The notes under the pieces were generated by a model, which was not told where the DNA came from, made no database searches, and worked only from the letters and a program-made list of their open reading frames with translations. A DNA stretch of 64,000 bases from Psychromonas sp. SA13A (GTDB lineage: Bacteria > Pseudomonadota > Gammaproteobacteria > Enterobacterales > Psychromonadaceae): NCBI RefSeq assembly GCF_011378715.1, contig NZ_WTKU01000006.1, forward strand, positions 62,001-126,000. Reading direction: 5' to 3'. Of the stretch, positions 8,006-16,348 are shown piece after piece. The first letter of the stretch is position 1. Every line of letters begins with the position of its first letter. The position numbers and the translations under genes are program-made.

Positions 8006-8722
8006 TCATTTATCGATAACAATACTGTTATCTAATTTATTAATATTCATTGATAACGTAATAAAATCAGCCCAATGCAATGTCTCGCTTTTATTTATAT
8101 CTGCATATTCAGTGAACACATTAAAAGCAATCGCCTTTCCTAACCTATCAACAACGATACTTCTAAATTTATTAAGAGAGCCAATTAATAGAGGGTCAAG
8201 CAATGGCATAAACTTTAAAAACAGCGCTTGTGATAATCCATAGCGGTTTTTAGGTGTGATGATCATCGAGGGTTGAAACAAACTTAATCGTTCAAAATTA
8301 AGCGCTTTTAACGCATCTTCAAGTTCGCCTTTACTGCGTAAATAAAATGAACGTGAGGCTGCGCTAGCCCCCACTGAACTTAATAATTGAAAGTGAGTAA
8401 TACCTGCAGCTTTGCATGCGATTGCAAAATCTAACACCGCTATTTTGTCAATTTCAACAAACGCTTGTTTGCTCATTTTTGAAGGTTGTCCAACACCAAG
8501 AGTACAGATTGCAATCTCATGCCCCTGCAATAATGAACAGTAAGAATCCGGTTTACAAACATCAACTTGATGTTGCTGTATGACTTCACCAACAATATTA
8601 TTTGCTTGATTTCGCCCCAATAAGGTTAATTGACCTAACTGCGGAATTTTAGAGAGTTGCAGCGCAGCTTGATTACCTACTGCGCCGGTTGCTCCTAGCA
8701 TAATGACTTTCTTTAAATTCAT
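8006..8722 (-). CDS. NAD(P)-binding atypical short-chain dehydrogenase (HTATIP2/TIP30-like)
   Basis: The 238-residue protein has a Rossmann fold at its N terminus, with the glycine motif GATGAVG (residues 10-16) after a hydrophobic strand. LLSSVGASAASRSFYLRSKGELE resembles the YxxxK-type region of oxidoreductase/epimerase-like NAD(P)H-binding proteins (NmrA/TIP30 group). It follows gdx by 33 bp and is probably in the same transcript. The substrate is unknown. A link to guanidinium export is suggested only by position. Confidence 0.72.
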   Translation of the reverse strand: MNLKKVIMLGATGAVGNQAALQLSKIPQLGQLTLLGRNQANNIVGEVIQQHQVDVCKPDSYCSLLQGHEIAICTLGVGQPSKMSKQAFVEIDKIAVLDFAIACKAAGITHFQLLSSVGASAASRSFYLRSKGELEDALKALNFERLSLFQPSMIITPKNRYGLSQALFLKFMPLLDPLLIGSLNKFRSIVVDRLGKAIAFNVFTEYADINKSETLHWADFITLSMNINKLDNSIVIDK

Positions 8723-8755
8723 ATTATGTTCTACCTTAGTTGAAAATGAGTCAGC

Positions 8756-9073
8756 TTAACTTTGTGCTATTTTAAGGCCGATAATGCCAACACAAATAAA
8801 AGCAAGGCTGAAAAATTTCAATAAAGAAGCTGATTCACCGAATAATACAATACCTAAAATAGCCGTACCTATAGCACCTATGCCAACCCACACTCCATAA
8901 GCGGTGCCGACGGGTAAAGTTCTCACTGCCAGCCCCAATAAAGTGAAGCTTATGATCAACGAGGAGACCGTCCAAAGGGTTGGCCACAACTTTGTAAAGC
9001 CTTCTGTGTACTTCAACCCAACTGCCCAGCTAATTTCAAACAAACCTGCTAACACTAATAAAAACCAACTCAT
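8756..9073 (-). CDS. gdx: Guanidinium exporter Gdx (SugE, SMR family)
   Basis: Small multidrug resistance family membrane protein with four helices that exports guanidinium in exchange for protons (family knowledge). It has the Gdx hallmarks: Glu13 in the first helix ([14 protein letters not shown]), [15 protein letters not shown] and GIVLFGES. It is close to E. coli SugE along its length. The second ATG (9073) is chosen because GGGGG lies 6 bases upstream, and it gives the MSW start of the family. The ATG at 9079 directly abuts the G run. A guanidine-II riboswitch precedes the gene, confirming the substrate class. Confidence 0.95.
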   Translation of the reverse strand: MSWFLLVLAGLFEISWAVGLKYTEGFTKLWPTLWTVSSLIISFTLLGLAVRTLPVGTAYGVWVGIGAIGTAILGIVLFGESASLLKFFSLAFICVGIIGLKIAQS

Positions 9074-9089
9074 ACTCATCCCCCATTAT

Positions 9090-9133
9090 TGGGGTCGTCC
9101 CCACTATTAGATTGAGAGATGAGGCCGTCCTCA
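9090..9133 (-). ncRNA. Guanidine-II (mini-ykkC) riboswitch
   Basis: On the minus strand two small hairpins occur in order. TGAGG-ACGG-CCTCA (9133-9120) is followed, after a 16-base linker, by TGGGG-ACGA-CCCCA (9103-9090). Both loops fit ACGR, the invariant feature of the mini-ykkC/guanidine-II class. The second hairpin is 6 bases from the GGGGG ribosome site of gdx. Its CCCC arm could pair with that site when guanidine is absent, which is the known translational mechanism of this class. The sequence pattern is seen directly; the switching model is inferred from the class. Confidence 0.93.
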
Positions 9134-9156
9134 CTTCTTTAATTTTTTAGGTTCGA

Positions 9157-9792
9157 TTACTGACCGCTAGTGAGCGCAACTTTAACACCAAATCCCACTA
9201 AGACACTACCAACCACTTTTTCAATCTTTTGTTTATGAGTATTAAACTTTTTCACCAACGCAGGATGACTAAAAAATAACGACACCACTGTAAACCATAA
9301 AACATGTGCTAAACAGATGATTAATCCATATAACAGTTGCACCCAAACGGGTGTTGTTGGATTAACCACTTGCGTGAACAAACTCAAGAAGAATAGTGTT
9401 GTTTTAGGGTTTAATGCATTAGTAATAAAACCCAGTTTGACAGCCCCTAGACGAGATAACTTAGGCTCAACCGTTTGCCCTTCTGCGCTCAATTTACCTT
9501 TGGAAGTGAAGGTCTTATAACCAATATAAATAAGATAAGCCGCGCCTAAATATTTGATCAATGAGAATAAAATGATTGATTTTGAAATAATAATCGCCAA
9601 CCCTGCAATCGAATAAGCAACATGGATCCAAATTGCCAAACCTATGCCTAATGCAGAGTACAAGCCACTCTGCCTTCCATGAAACATACTGTTACGCGTG
9701 ATCACCACAAAGTCAGCACCTGGACTAATCGCCATAAAAATAGCAATCACACTGACAGAAAGCAGTTCGGGTAGATAGTTTGCGATGTCCAT
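9157..9792 (-). CDS. LysE/RhtB-family amino-acid exporter
   Basis: The 211-residue inner-membrane protein has about six hydrophobic helices. The LysE-superfamily N-terminal motif is MAISPGADFVVITRNSMFHGRQSG, and the middle motif is KLGFITNALNPKTTLFFLSLF. Most similar in type to RhtC-like threonine/homoserine lactone exporters. The substrate cannot be told from sequence. Its stop is only 24 bp upstream of the guanidine-II riboswitch, so gdx may be read through from this gene or from a promoter inside its 3' end. Confidence 0.85.
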   Translation of the reverse strand: MDIANYLPELLSVSVIAIFMAISPGADFVVITRNSMFHGRQSGLYSALGIGLAIWIHVAYSIAGLAIIISKSIILFSLIKYLGAAYLIYIGYKTFTSKGKLSAEGQTVEPKLSRLGAVKLGFITNALNPKTTLFFLSLFTQVVNPTTPVWVQLLYGLIICLAHVLWFTVVSLFFSHPALVKKFNTHKQKIEKVVGSVLVGFGVKVALTSGQ

Positions 9793-9926
9793 TTATGAGT
9801 CCCTGTTGTTGAAAAATTATTTATGCAGACATCAATATCATTTATTTGATGCCGCGTATATTTTTTAAAGTTTGTATTAAAGTGATAAAAGCCATTTATA
9901 TCCACATCAAAAAATATTCGAGTAGC

Positions 9927-10520
9927 TTATTTACATTCAGAATATGGATATTTTTGCCAATGATATTCCATTTGCTTTGCCGTTTTCTCTGCCAATGAGA
10001 ATGTTGTTAGCTCGGAGACTAAGTGCAAACTCATATCTATTCCAGCCGAAATACCTCCCGATGTAATATATTTGCCTTGAGAAACCCAACGTTGATTATC
10101 TATTACCTTTAACTTCGGATAATCCGCCTTAAGATCATCAATATCTTGCCAGTGCGTGGTGACTGTCAAACCATCTAACAATCCCGCTTCAGCCAAAATA
10201 AATGCACCAGTACATACTGATAGCACCCTTTCTGATTTATCAGCAACATTCGCCACCCAAGCGATCACATTTGTTTTTTTAACTTCCTCTGTATGCACGC
10301 CACCAACAACTATCAGAACATCAATATCGGGATGCGCATCAAAGCAAAAGTGTGGTTGTATAGGAAACCCGCCTCGCGCCTGCACAAGCGCCAGTTTTTC
10401 GGCAATCAAGAAGATATTCCAATCATGCCCAGCCAAACGCTTAGCGGTACTTAACACCTCAAATGGACCAGAGAAATCAAGTACCTCTGCATTATCGTAT
10501 ATGTATATTCCAATATTCAT
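9927..10520 (-). CDS. DJ-1/PfpI-family protein, isonitrile-hydratase-like
   Basis: The 197-residue protein has the glutamine-amidotransferase-like (DJ-1/PfpI) fold. The nucleophile elbow is SVCTGAFILAEAGLLDG, with Cys103. LDFSGPFEV holds an Asp near residue 15. ITSGGISAGIDMSLHLV is typical of the isonitrile hydratase and AraC-N-terminal branch. There is no DNA-binding domain, so it is the enzyme-like stand-alone form. The substrate is not known. Unrelated in sequence detail to the second DJ-1 protein at 12373. Confidence 0.8.
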   Translation of the reverse strand: MNIGIYIYDNAEVLDFSGPFEVLSTAKRLAGHDWNIFLIAEKLALVQARGGFPIQPHFCFDAHPDIDVLIVVGGVHTEEVKKTNVIAWVANVADKSERVLSVCTGAFILAEAGLLDGLTVTTHWQDIDDLKADYPKLKVIDNQRWVSQGKYITSGGISAGIDMSLHLVSELTTFSLAEKTAKQMEYHWQKYPYSECK

Positions 10521-10579
10521 CGGTTATGTTTCCTTCTTGAATAACGAACTATATTTAATATATATTTTAAATAACATTG

Positions 10580-11524
10580 TTATGTTTGACTTTGCTCCGT
10601 TATTGCATCTACTAAAGGAATTAGATCTTCAAAGTCTTCATACTCTTTATGTATATTTCCATGCGTAGACCTTGTATCTAGTTTGTCACTAATAGCTGTA
10701 AATTTTTTATCTACTTCAGAAGAGCTTGTATTATTTATTAAGATCTGCTTTACAGTAGCCCTCCAAAACTGAATTTCTTTTGAGTATTCAGCAATCCTTT
10801 TCAACAAAAACAATCTTTGCCGTTTATATAATAAACGATTCTCTTTAAGCTCATTAGTAATTGACAGCAGATCTTTTTTTATAACTAAAGAACTAGTTCT
10901 ATATTCTTCTTTAATGTCGTTATATTCTTCTTTAATGTCGTTATATTCTTTTTGTATATCATCATTCTTCTTTCTAATTTTTCCCAATTTATGGTTTAGT
11001 TGATTACTATTAAATAAAGAAAATATGTAAAAAAACACACCATAAATAATCGCTGTTATAAATGCGTGATCAACAGCAAGATTAAATTTACTTTGGATAT
11101 TTTTATCACTTTCTAAACTGAAATTTAGATCTTTTAAATTTAAAGCTTCACAACATTGTTCTGAATTATTTTTTAGAGGAATGAGAAGGCGGACATTAGT
11201 TGTCGGTTTTATGCTCGACATTGTTATAATTTTTTTTCCTTCTGGTGATATTGAATTTTTTACTAACTCAACTTGTATCGCCGAAGAAACTATTATCGAT
11301 GAGAGATCTACGTCATATGGAATAGAGAATCTAAGGTTATTAATAGTATGCTCAGAAAAATTTGAAATATCTAAGGGTTGAAAAATAAACTCTTTAGATT
11401 CGAATTTATCACCAATCGTTACAACACCATTATCACTAATGAAATATGAAAGACCTGAATTCATTACAAATGACACGATGATAGCCAAAGCTACACTAAG
11501 CATCTGAGATATTTGACTACTCAT
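10580..11524 (-). CDS. Unknown two-helix membrane protein with cytoplasmic coiled coil
   Basis: I do not recognise the family. The 314-residue protein has a first hydrophobic helix at about 8-28 (SVALAIIVSFVMNSGLSYFI), a presumed periplasmic domain (about 30-145), and a second helix at about 150-170 (AFITAIIYGVFFYIF). A long Lys/Glu-rich coiled coil follows to about residue 270. The coil contains repeated NDIKEEY heptads encoded by perfect 21-bp DNA repeats. The gene is more AT-rich than its neighbours, suggesting acquisition. Neighbouring genes give no hint of function. Confidence 0.65.
   Translation of the reverse strand: MSSQISQMLSVALAIIVSFVMNSGLSYFISDNGVVTIGDKFESKEFIFQPLDISNFSEHTINNLRFSIPYDVDLSSIIVSSAIQVELVKNSISPEGKKIITMSSIKPTTNVRLLIPLKNNSEQCCEALNLKDLNFSLESDKNIQSKFNLAVDHAFITAIIYGVFFYIFSLFNSNQLNHKLGKIRKKNDDIQKEYNDIKEEYNDIKEEYRTSSLVIKKDLLSITNELKENRLLYKRQRLFLLKRIAEYSKEIQFWRATVKQILINNTSSSEVDKKFTAISDKLDTRSTHGNIHKEYEDFEDLIPLVDAITEQSQT
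10901..10942. repeat. 21-bp direct repeat encoding coiled-coil heptads
   Basis: Two adjacent identical 21-bp units (beginning atattcttctttaatgtcgt) are followed by a partial third copy. They lie inside the minus-strand coiled-coil gene. A 21-bp unit equals seven codons, so expansion adds exactly one heptad (NDIKEEY) and keeps the coil in register. Confidence 0.9.
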
Positions 11525-11972
11525 GAAGTTTCCTCAAATTATAATAATAGATTAAGTATGATATTCAAATTTACCAAACGAATAGATCGAACAATCATTT
11601 TTACTTTATTTTGATAATACCGTACTAAGCCTAATACTTTAATAAATTGCTTAAATTAACTTGGATTAATATAAAGTTATTCATTGCGATATTTATAATT
11701 TTTAGAAAATGACCAAGTAAAATACTACCCTTACTTTTATCAATTTAAACTGTTGAATAAAAAATGATAACTTGGATCTGAAAGTGACTCGGTGTCATTT
11801 CCTTTGCCTACTTTCTTTTCTGACAAAAGAAAGTAGTGTCGCCGCAAGGGCGAAATAACAGCTAATAATGGCGACAATGAATAGATGAACGCAGACGAAT
11901 TATTACCATCAATTATTAAAATAAGTGTTAAATTACTATTAAGCGAAATTGAAATAAAGAAAAGGATACAAC
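11525..11972. other. Gene-free gap with a perfect 12-bp inverted repeat
   Basis: This AT-rich stretch lies between the divergent coiled-coil gene and the CPXCG gene. At 11808-11836, CTACTTTCTTTT, loop CTGAC and AAAAGAAAGTAG form a perfect stem. A minus-strand open frame (11740-11979) covers it but shows no ribosome site or protein family, so I do not call it a gene. Promoters for the two flanking genes should lie here, but I see no convincing boxes. Confidence 0.6.
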
Positions 11973-12167
11973 ATGGCATTTCTGCAAGAAGAAGAGATCA
12001 ACTGCCCCTATTGTGGTGAAACCATCACCATACTACTTGACCCCTCTGATACCGATCAAGAATATATTGAAGATTGCCAAGTGTGCTGCCAACCTATTAA
12101 CTTCTTTGTTAGTGATGATGAAAACGGCGAATTAAGTGTTAATGTGAGTAGTGATAATAGCTATTAG
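11973..12167 (+). CDS. CPXCG-motif cysteine-rich small protein
   Basis: A 64-residue protein with two Cys pairs, CPYCG (residues 11-15) and CQVCCQP (35-41). The conserved middle ITILLDPSDTDQEYIEDC is the signature of the CPXCG family of small zinc-ribbon-like proteins common in gammaproteobacteria. AAGGAT precedes the ATG. The biochemical role of the family is unknown. It stands alone and is followed by a strong terminator. Confidence 0.88.
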   Translation: MAFLQEEEINCPYCGETITILLDPSDTDQEYIEDCQVCCQPINFFVSDDENGELSVNVSSDNSY

Positions 12168-12220
12168 ATGGCAGCCATTAAGACATGTTTACCGAACCAC
12201 TACATATAGGTTTATCCACA

Positions 12221-12257
12221 AAAAAACCGCAATAAATATTATTTATTGCGGTTTTTT
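12221..12257. terminator. Bidirectional terminator after CPXCG gene
   Basis: AAAAAACCGCAATAAAT (12221-12237) pairs perfectly with ATTTATTGCGGTTTTTT (12241-12257) over a 3-base loop. A and T runs on the two sides let it serve the CPXCG gene (+) and the convergent DJ-1 gene (-). Confidence 0.92.
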
Positions 12258-12279
12258 AATATGCTAATTTTTTATGGTC

Positions 12280-12331
12280 ACTTTTTATGATAACTTTTTA
12301 TGATAACTTTTTATGATAACTTTTTATGATA
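12280..12331. repeat. 13-bp tandem repeat, four perfect copies
   Basis: The unit actttttatgata is repeated four times without mismatch, with a degenerate part-copy before it. It sits just beyond the bidirectional terminator, between the 3' ends of convergent genes. Confidence 0.95.
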
Positions 12332-12372
12332 AGAAAGGTTACCTTAAACAACGGTAACTCAATTGTTAATCA

Positions 12373-13059
12373 TTAAGCATTCAAATGTGCTAACAATTTT
12401 TCAGCCACCAGCTCTGAACTTGCAGGGTTTTGACCTGAAATAATCAAACCATCTTGTACTGCAAAAGCATTCCAATCATCTACTTTTTGGTAATCTGCAC
12501 CGCGTTTAATCAGTTCATCTTCCACTAAAAATGGCACAATATCAGTTAATTGAACTGCAGCTTCTTCGCTATTCGTAAAGCCAGAAACCGCTTTACCTTT
12601 AACTGCAAATTCACCGGCACTATCTTTAACATCTAATAATACTGCACTTGCATGACATACCGCCCCTACCGGTTTATTAGCCGCTAAAAAATCTTCAATC
12701 AATTTGATTGATTTAGTATCTGTCGCTAAATCCCATAATGGCCCATGGCCACCAGGGTAAAATATTGCATCGTAATCAGCTTCATTCACTGATGATAACG
12801 CCACTGTATTAGCTAGTTGTTGTTTTGTTTCAGCATCTTCATCAAAACGTTTAGTGGCGCCAGTAACAAAATCCTCCATCTCGCTTGATGGATCAATGGG
12901 TGGTTGTCCACCTAATGGCGATGCTAATGTAATATCAAGACCTGCATCTTTAAAAACGTAATAAGGGGCTGCAAACTCTTCAACCCAAAAGCCTGTTTTA
13001 TTGCCTGTATCGCCTAGTTTGTCATGTGATGTTAGAACCATTAATATTTTCTTACTCAT
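12373..13059 (-). CDS. DJ-1/PfpI-family protein, Hsp31/glyoxalase III-like
   Basis: The 228-residue type-1 glutamine-amidotransferase-like protein has the nucleophile elbow GAVCHASAVL (Cys135, His136) and an N-terminal Glu region (GFWVEEFAAPYYVF, Glu27-28). YPGGHGPLWDL and FTNSEEAAV follow, as in the Hsp31-like class that degrades methylglyoxal and related aldehydes (family knowledge). It lacks the extra N-terminal part of E. coli HchA. A LysR regulator is divergent 293 bp away and probably controls it, a common arrangement for this family. Confidence 0.85.
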   Translation of the reverse strand: MSKKILMVLTSHDKLGDTGNKTGFWVEEFAAPYYVFKDAGLDITLASPLGGQPPIDPSSEMEDFVTGATKRFDEDAETKQQLANTVALSSVNEADYDAIFYPGGHGPLWDLATDTKSIKLIEDFLAANKPVGAVCHASAVLLDVKDSAGEFAVKGKAVSGFTNSEEAAVQLTDIVPFLVEDELIKRGADYQKVDDWNAFAVQDGLIISGQNPASSELVAEKLLAHLNA

Positions 13060-13352
13060 GATAATGCCCTTAATGTTGATTGTGTTTAATAGCTAGTTAT
13101 TAGCTGATTTGAAAAGTATAAACCTTACACAAAATTGAACAATGCATACTTTATCAACAACATTGTTACAATAATTGATACAATTAAAAAATTATATGAG
13201 CATGCACTAGAGATATCTGACTTGCGAATAAGTCATGTTGAGTCATAGCCGAAATAATAAAATTATTTACTATCAATCAATTAGATTAAAACATGTGTAG
13301 TAATCAATGTATTACTCTAAGCAACACCCATAAATGAAGAAAAGAGGTCACT

Positions 13353-14261
13353 GTGGAACTGTCATTTGAACAATTAAAAAGTATGGTGGTGTTTGCCCAA
13401 GTTATTGAGCAAGGTAGTTTAAGTGCAGCTGCAAAACATGTTGGATTGTCACGCGCCGTTGTTAGCTACCATATTAAAAAACTAGAAAGCCAATTAGGTA
13501 TTAAACTGCTCAATCGCTCGACTCGAAGCATTGCATTGACTGAAGCTGGCAGCGAATATTATCAACGGTGTAAAGTGATTGTCGAACAAGCCTTAGCTGC
13601 AAATCAGCAAATAGAAAACTTAAAAAACAACCCAACGGGGTTAATTAAAATAACCTGCCCAATGAATGTTGGGTTACACGCCATCGTGCCTGCGTTGAAT
13701 GCTTTTGCGAAGCTTTATCCTAATATTCAACTAGATGTAAACCTCAGTGATGAAGTGGTAAATATTATAAAAGAAGGTTTTGATATTGCTATTCGTGGTG
13801 CGGAATTAGCTGACTCTGGTTTACAGGCAACTAAGCTATCAACTTTGAATACCTGCTTGTGCGCTGCGCCTGAATATTTACAAAAACATGGACGCCCTAC
13901 AACTCCTGCTCAATTAACGGCACATCAATGGATCCTTTATAAACTTGCACCTACTACGTTAGAACTTAAAAAAGGAAGTCGTTCCTATAGCGTTAAATTA
14001 AAAGGAAATATCAGCACCAATAATGCCGCAGCACGTACTGCTTTTGTTGAGGGAGGTCATGGTTTAGGACGTATTCCAAGTTATGATGCACTGCCTAAAA
14101 TAAAGTCTGGACGCTTAGTGCAGTTACTCTCTGACTATCAATTTAATGATATTGAGGTGTATGCCGTCTTCCCTCCAGGTGCTGCAGAATCTAAAAAATT
14201 GCGGTTATTAATCGATTACCTAAAAAATTACTTTAAAAAAGGTCAACAGGGCCTGAGTTAA
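13353..14261 (+). CDS. LysR-family transcriptional regulator
   Basis: The 302-residue regulator has an N-terminal winged helix-turn-helix (FAQVIEQGSLSAAAKHVGLS, then SRAVVSYHIKKLESQLG and NRSTRSIALTEAG). A periplasmic-binding-protein-like effector domain follows, about residues 90-295. It starts at GTG, preceded by GAGGT. It is of the YafC/DmlR-like type with the RSTR motif. Divergent orientation to the DJ-1 gene at 12373-13059 suggests that gene is its target, and LysR proteins usually also control themselves. The effector is unknown. Confidence 0.88.
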   Translation: MELSFEQLKSMVVFAQVIEQGSLSAAAKHVGLSRAVVSYHIKKLESQLGIKLLNRSTRSIALTEAGSEYYQRCKVIVEQALAANQQIENLKNNPTGLIKITCPMNVGLHAIVPALNAFAKLYPNIQLDVNLSDEVVNIIKEGFDIAIRGAELADSGLQATKLSTLNTCLCAAPEYLQKHGRPTTPAQLTAHQWILYKLAPTTLELKKGSRSYSVKLKGNISTNNAAARTAFVEGGHGLGRIPSYDALPKIKSGRLVQLLSDYQFNDIEVYAVFPPGAAESKKLRLLIDYLKNYFKKGQQGLS

Positions 14262-14429
14262 GCATTAATTCGAGTATAATTTAAACGTTTTTGTTTTAGG
14301 TAGGTTGATCTTTTGATATTATTTTGTAAACAAAAGTTAAGTTAAAAGAACAACAGATCCCAGCTAGTTAACAAAAATTTAACATCTTTTAAGCCGATCT
14401 TCGTTGAATTCCTATACAATTAATTATCG

Positions 14430-14447
14430 GTATGTATTAAGACATAC
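14430..14447. promoter_or_regulatory. Inverted repeat in the maeA leader
   Basis: GTATGT-ATTAAG-ACATAC, 26 bp before the maeA start and followed by TTTTATT. It could be an operator or a small leader hairpin of terminator type. No known consensus is assigned. Confidence 0.4.
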
Positions 14448-14472
14448 TTTTATTCACTAAGAAGATTTTATT

Positions 14473-16155
14473 ATGCCACTCAAACGTCCTTTATATATCC
14501 CCTTTGCAGGGCCTGCACTGCTAGAAACGCCACTATTAAATAAAGGCAGCGCTTTTTCATCAGATGAACGCGATAATTTTAATTTAACGGGTTTGTTACC
14601 ACACACTATTGAAACCATTGAAGAGCAGTCATTACGTGCATATCAGCAACTGTCTTCATTTAAAAGCGATCTTGATAAACATATCTACCTACGTAACATC
14701 CAAGATACTAATGAAACCTTATTTCATCACCTCATTGAGCAACATATCGAAGAAGTAATGCCGTTGATTTATACACCTACGGTTGGTCAAGCTTGTGAGA
14801 AATTTTCTAAAATATACCGCCGTAAACGTGGTCTATTCATCTCTTACCCAGAACGTCATAAAATTGATGATATGTTACAGAATGCTACTAAACAAAACGT
14901 AAAAGTGATTGTAGTGACCGATGGTGAACGCATTTTAGGTTTAGGCGATCAAGGTATCGGTGGTATGGGGATCCCAATTGGTAAACTGGCCTTATACACA
15001 GCCTGTGGCGGTATTAGCCCAGCGCATTGCTTACCTATTTTATTAGATGTAGGTACTAATAATAGCCAACTAATTAATGACCCAATGTACATGGGCTGGC
15101 GCAACCCTCGCATCACAGGCGAAGAGTATAATGAATTTGTAGATTTATTTATTCAAGCGGTGAAACGTCGTTGGCCAGAGGTGTTATTACAATTTGAAGA
15201 TTTTGCACAAACCAATGCGACACCATTGTTAAACAAATATCGCGATCAACTATGTTGTTTCAATGATGATATTCAAGGTACTGCTGCCGTATCCGTAGGT
15301 ACGCTGATAGCGGCTTGTTTAAATAAAGGGCAAAAGCTTAGCCAACAAAATATTGCCTTTTTAGGCGCTGGCTCTGCAGGTTGTGGTATAGCTGAGCATA
15401 TTATTAGACAAATGCAACGTGAAGGTTTGACTGAAGAACAAGCTCGCAAGCGTGTATTTATGGTTGACCGTTATGGTTTATTAACGGATAACATGACTGA
15501 CTTACAAAGTTTCCAAACGTCTTTAGTACAAAAGGCAACTGATATCGAAAACTGGGATCACAGCCAACCATTAGGGTTAGAGCAAGTGGTTAAACAAGCT
15601 AAGATAACCGTGTTATTTGGTGTTAGTGGTCAAACAGGTTTATTTACGCAAAGCATTATTGAAAGCTTATGTGCAAATACTGAAAATCCGATTGTATTAC
15701 CGCTGTCAAACCCAACTTCTCGCGTTGAAGGAACACCGCAAGATATTACTAATTGGAGTAATGGCAAAGCGATTATTGCAACGGGCAGCCCATTCCCTAA
15801 CACTCTATTTAAAGATCAATCTTTTGAAGTATCGCAATGTAATAACAGCTATATTTTCCCAGGTATTGGTTTAGGTGTATTAGCCTCACGCGCAAGAGGG
15901 ATCAGTGACAATATGTTAATGGCGGCTAGCCAAGCCTTAGCTGATGCATCAATGGATTATGATAAAGCACCGGGTGCACTATTACCGCCATTGGCAGTGA
16001 TTAGAGAGATCAGTGAGAAAATAGCTTACGCCGTTGCAAAACAAGCCATAGCAGATGATTTAGCATTGCCTGTAACAGAAGAGAACATGCAACGTCGCTT
16101 GCAAGACAACTTCTGGTTACCTAAATACCGTAGCTACCGTCGTACTTCTTTCTAG
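14473..16155 (+). CDS. maeA: NAD-dependent malic enzyme MaeA
   Basis: Cytoplasmic enzyme that oxidatively decarboxylates malate to pyruvate with NAD+ (EC 1.1.1.38). At 560 residues it is the long malic enzyme form, close to E. coli MaeA (SfcA). It shows the tyrosine region [12 protein letters not shown], the substrate/metal region [34 protein letters not shown] with [11 protein letters not shown], and the NAD-binding [11 protein letters not shown]. It is a single-gene unit, with a leader palindrome upstream and a terminator downstream, convergent with ubiF. Confidence 0.96.
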   Translation: MPLKRPLYIPFAGPALLETPLLNKGSAFSSDERDNFNLTGLLPHTIETIEEQSLRAYQQLSSFKSDLDKHIYLRNIQDTNETLFHHLIEQHIEEVMPLIYTPTVGQACEKFSKIYRRKRGLFISYPERHKIDDMLQNATKQNVKVIVVTDGERILGLGDQGIGGMGIPIGKLALYTACGGISPAHCLPILLDVGTNNSQLINDPMYMGWRNPRITGEEYNEFVDLFIQAVKRRWPEVLLQFEDFAQTNATPLLNKYRDQLCCFNDDIQGTAAVSVGTLIAACLNKGQKLSQQNIAFLGAGSAGCGIAEHIIRQMQREGLTEEQARKRVFMVDRYGLLTDNMTDLQSFQTSLVQKATDIENWDHSQPLGLEQVVKQAKITVLFGVSGQTGLFTQSIIESLCANTENPIVLPLSNPTSRVEGTPQDITNWSNGKAIIATGSPFPNTLFKDQSFEVSQCNNSYIFPGIGLGVLASRARGISDNMLMAASQALADASMDYDKAPGALLPPLAVIREISEKIAYAVAKQAIADDLALPVTEENMQRRLQDNFWLPKYRSYRRTSF

Positions 16156-16241
16156 GAACAGTAATTCGTTTCAGGAAAGAACAGTTAAACGACAACCTCG
16201 CTAACTGTTAACTAGCTAACTGTAAATAAAAAAAGAACAAC

Positions 16242-16287
16242 AAAAAAGCCGCACTTGAAATTTCTAAAGTCAATGAGCGGCTTTTTT
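16242..16287. terminator. Bidirectional terminator between maeA and ubiF
   Basis: AAAAAAGCCGC (16242-16252) pairs with GCGGCTTTTTT (16277-16287). An inner ACTT/AAGT pairing shortens the loop. The gap is between convergent genes. Confidence 0.88.
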
Positions 16288-16345
16288 GTATGCCCGTTAC
16301 CATTCAAGATGCGAAGTTCAGTATATCGATGGGTAACAAGTATAC
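16288..16345. repeat. 58-bp element with imperfect terminal inverted repeats; left end recurs at 54139
   Basis: The left end GTATGCCCGTTACC and the reverse complement of the right end (GTATACTTGTTACC) agree at most positions. The first 20 bases recur at 54139-54158 with one mismatch. It looks like a small dispersed repeat or a remnant of a mobile element. It directly follows the maeA terminator. Confidence 0.5.
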
Positions 16346-16348
16346 TTA

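Noticed and set aside
11740-11979. Minus-strand 79-codon open frame
   Set aside because: It spans the inverted repeat and runs into the CPXCG start. It has no ribosome site or recognisable family and looks like chance translation of an intergenic repeat.
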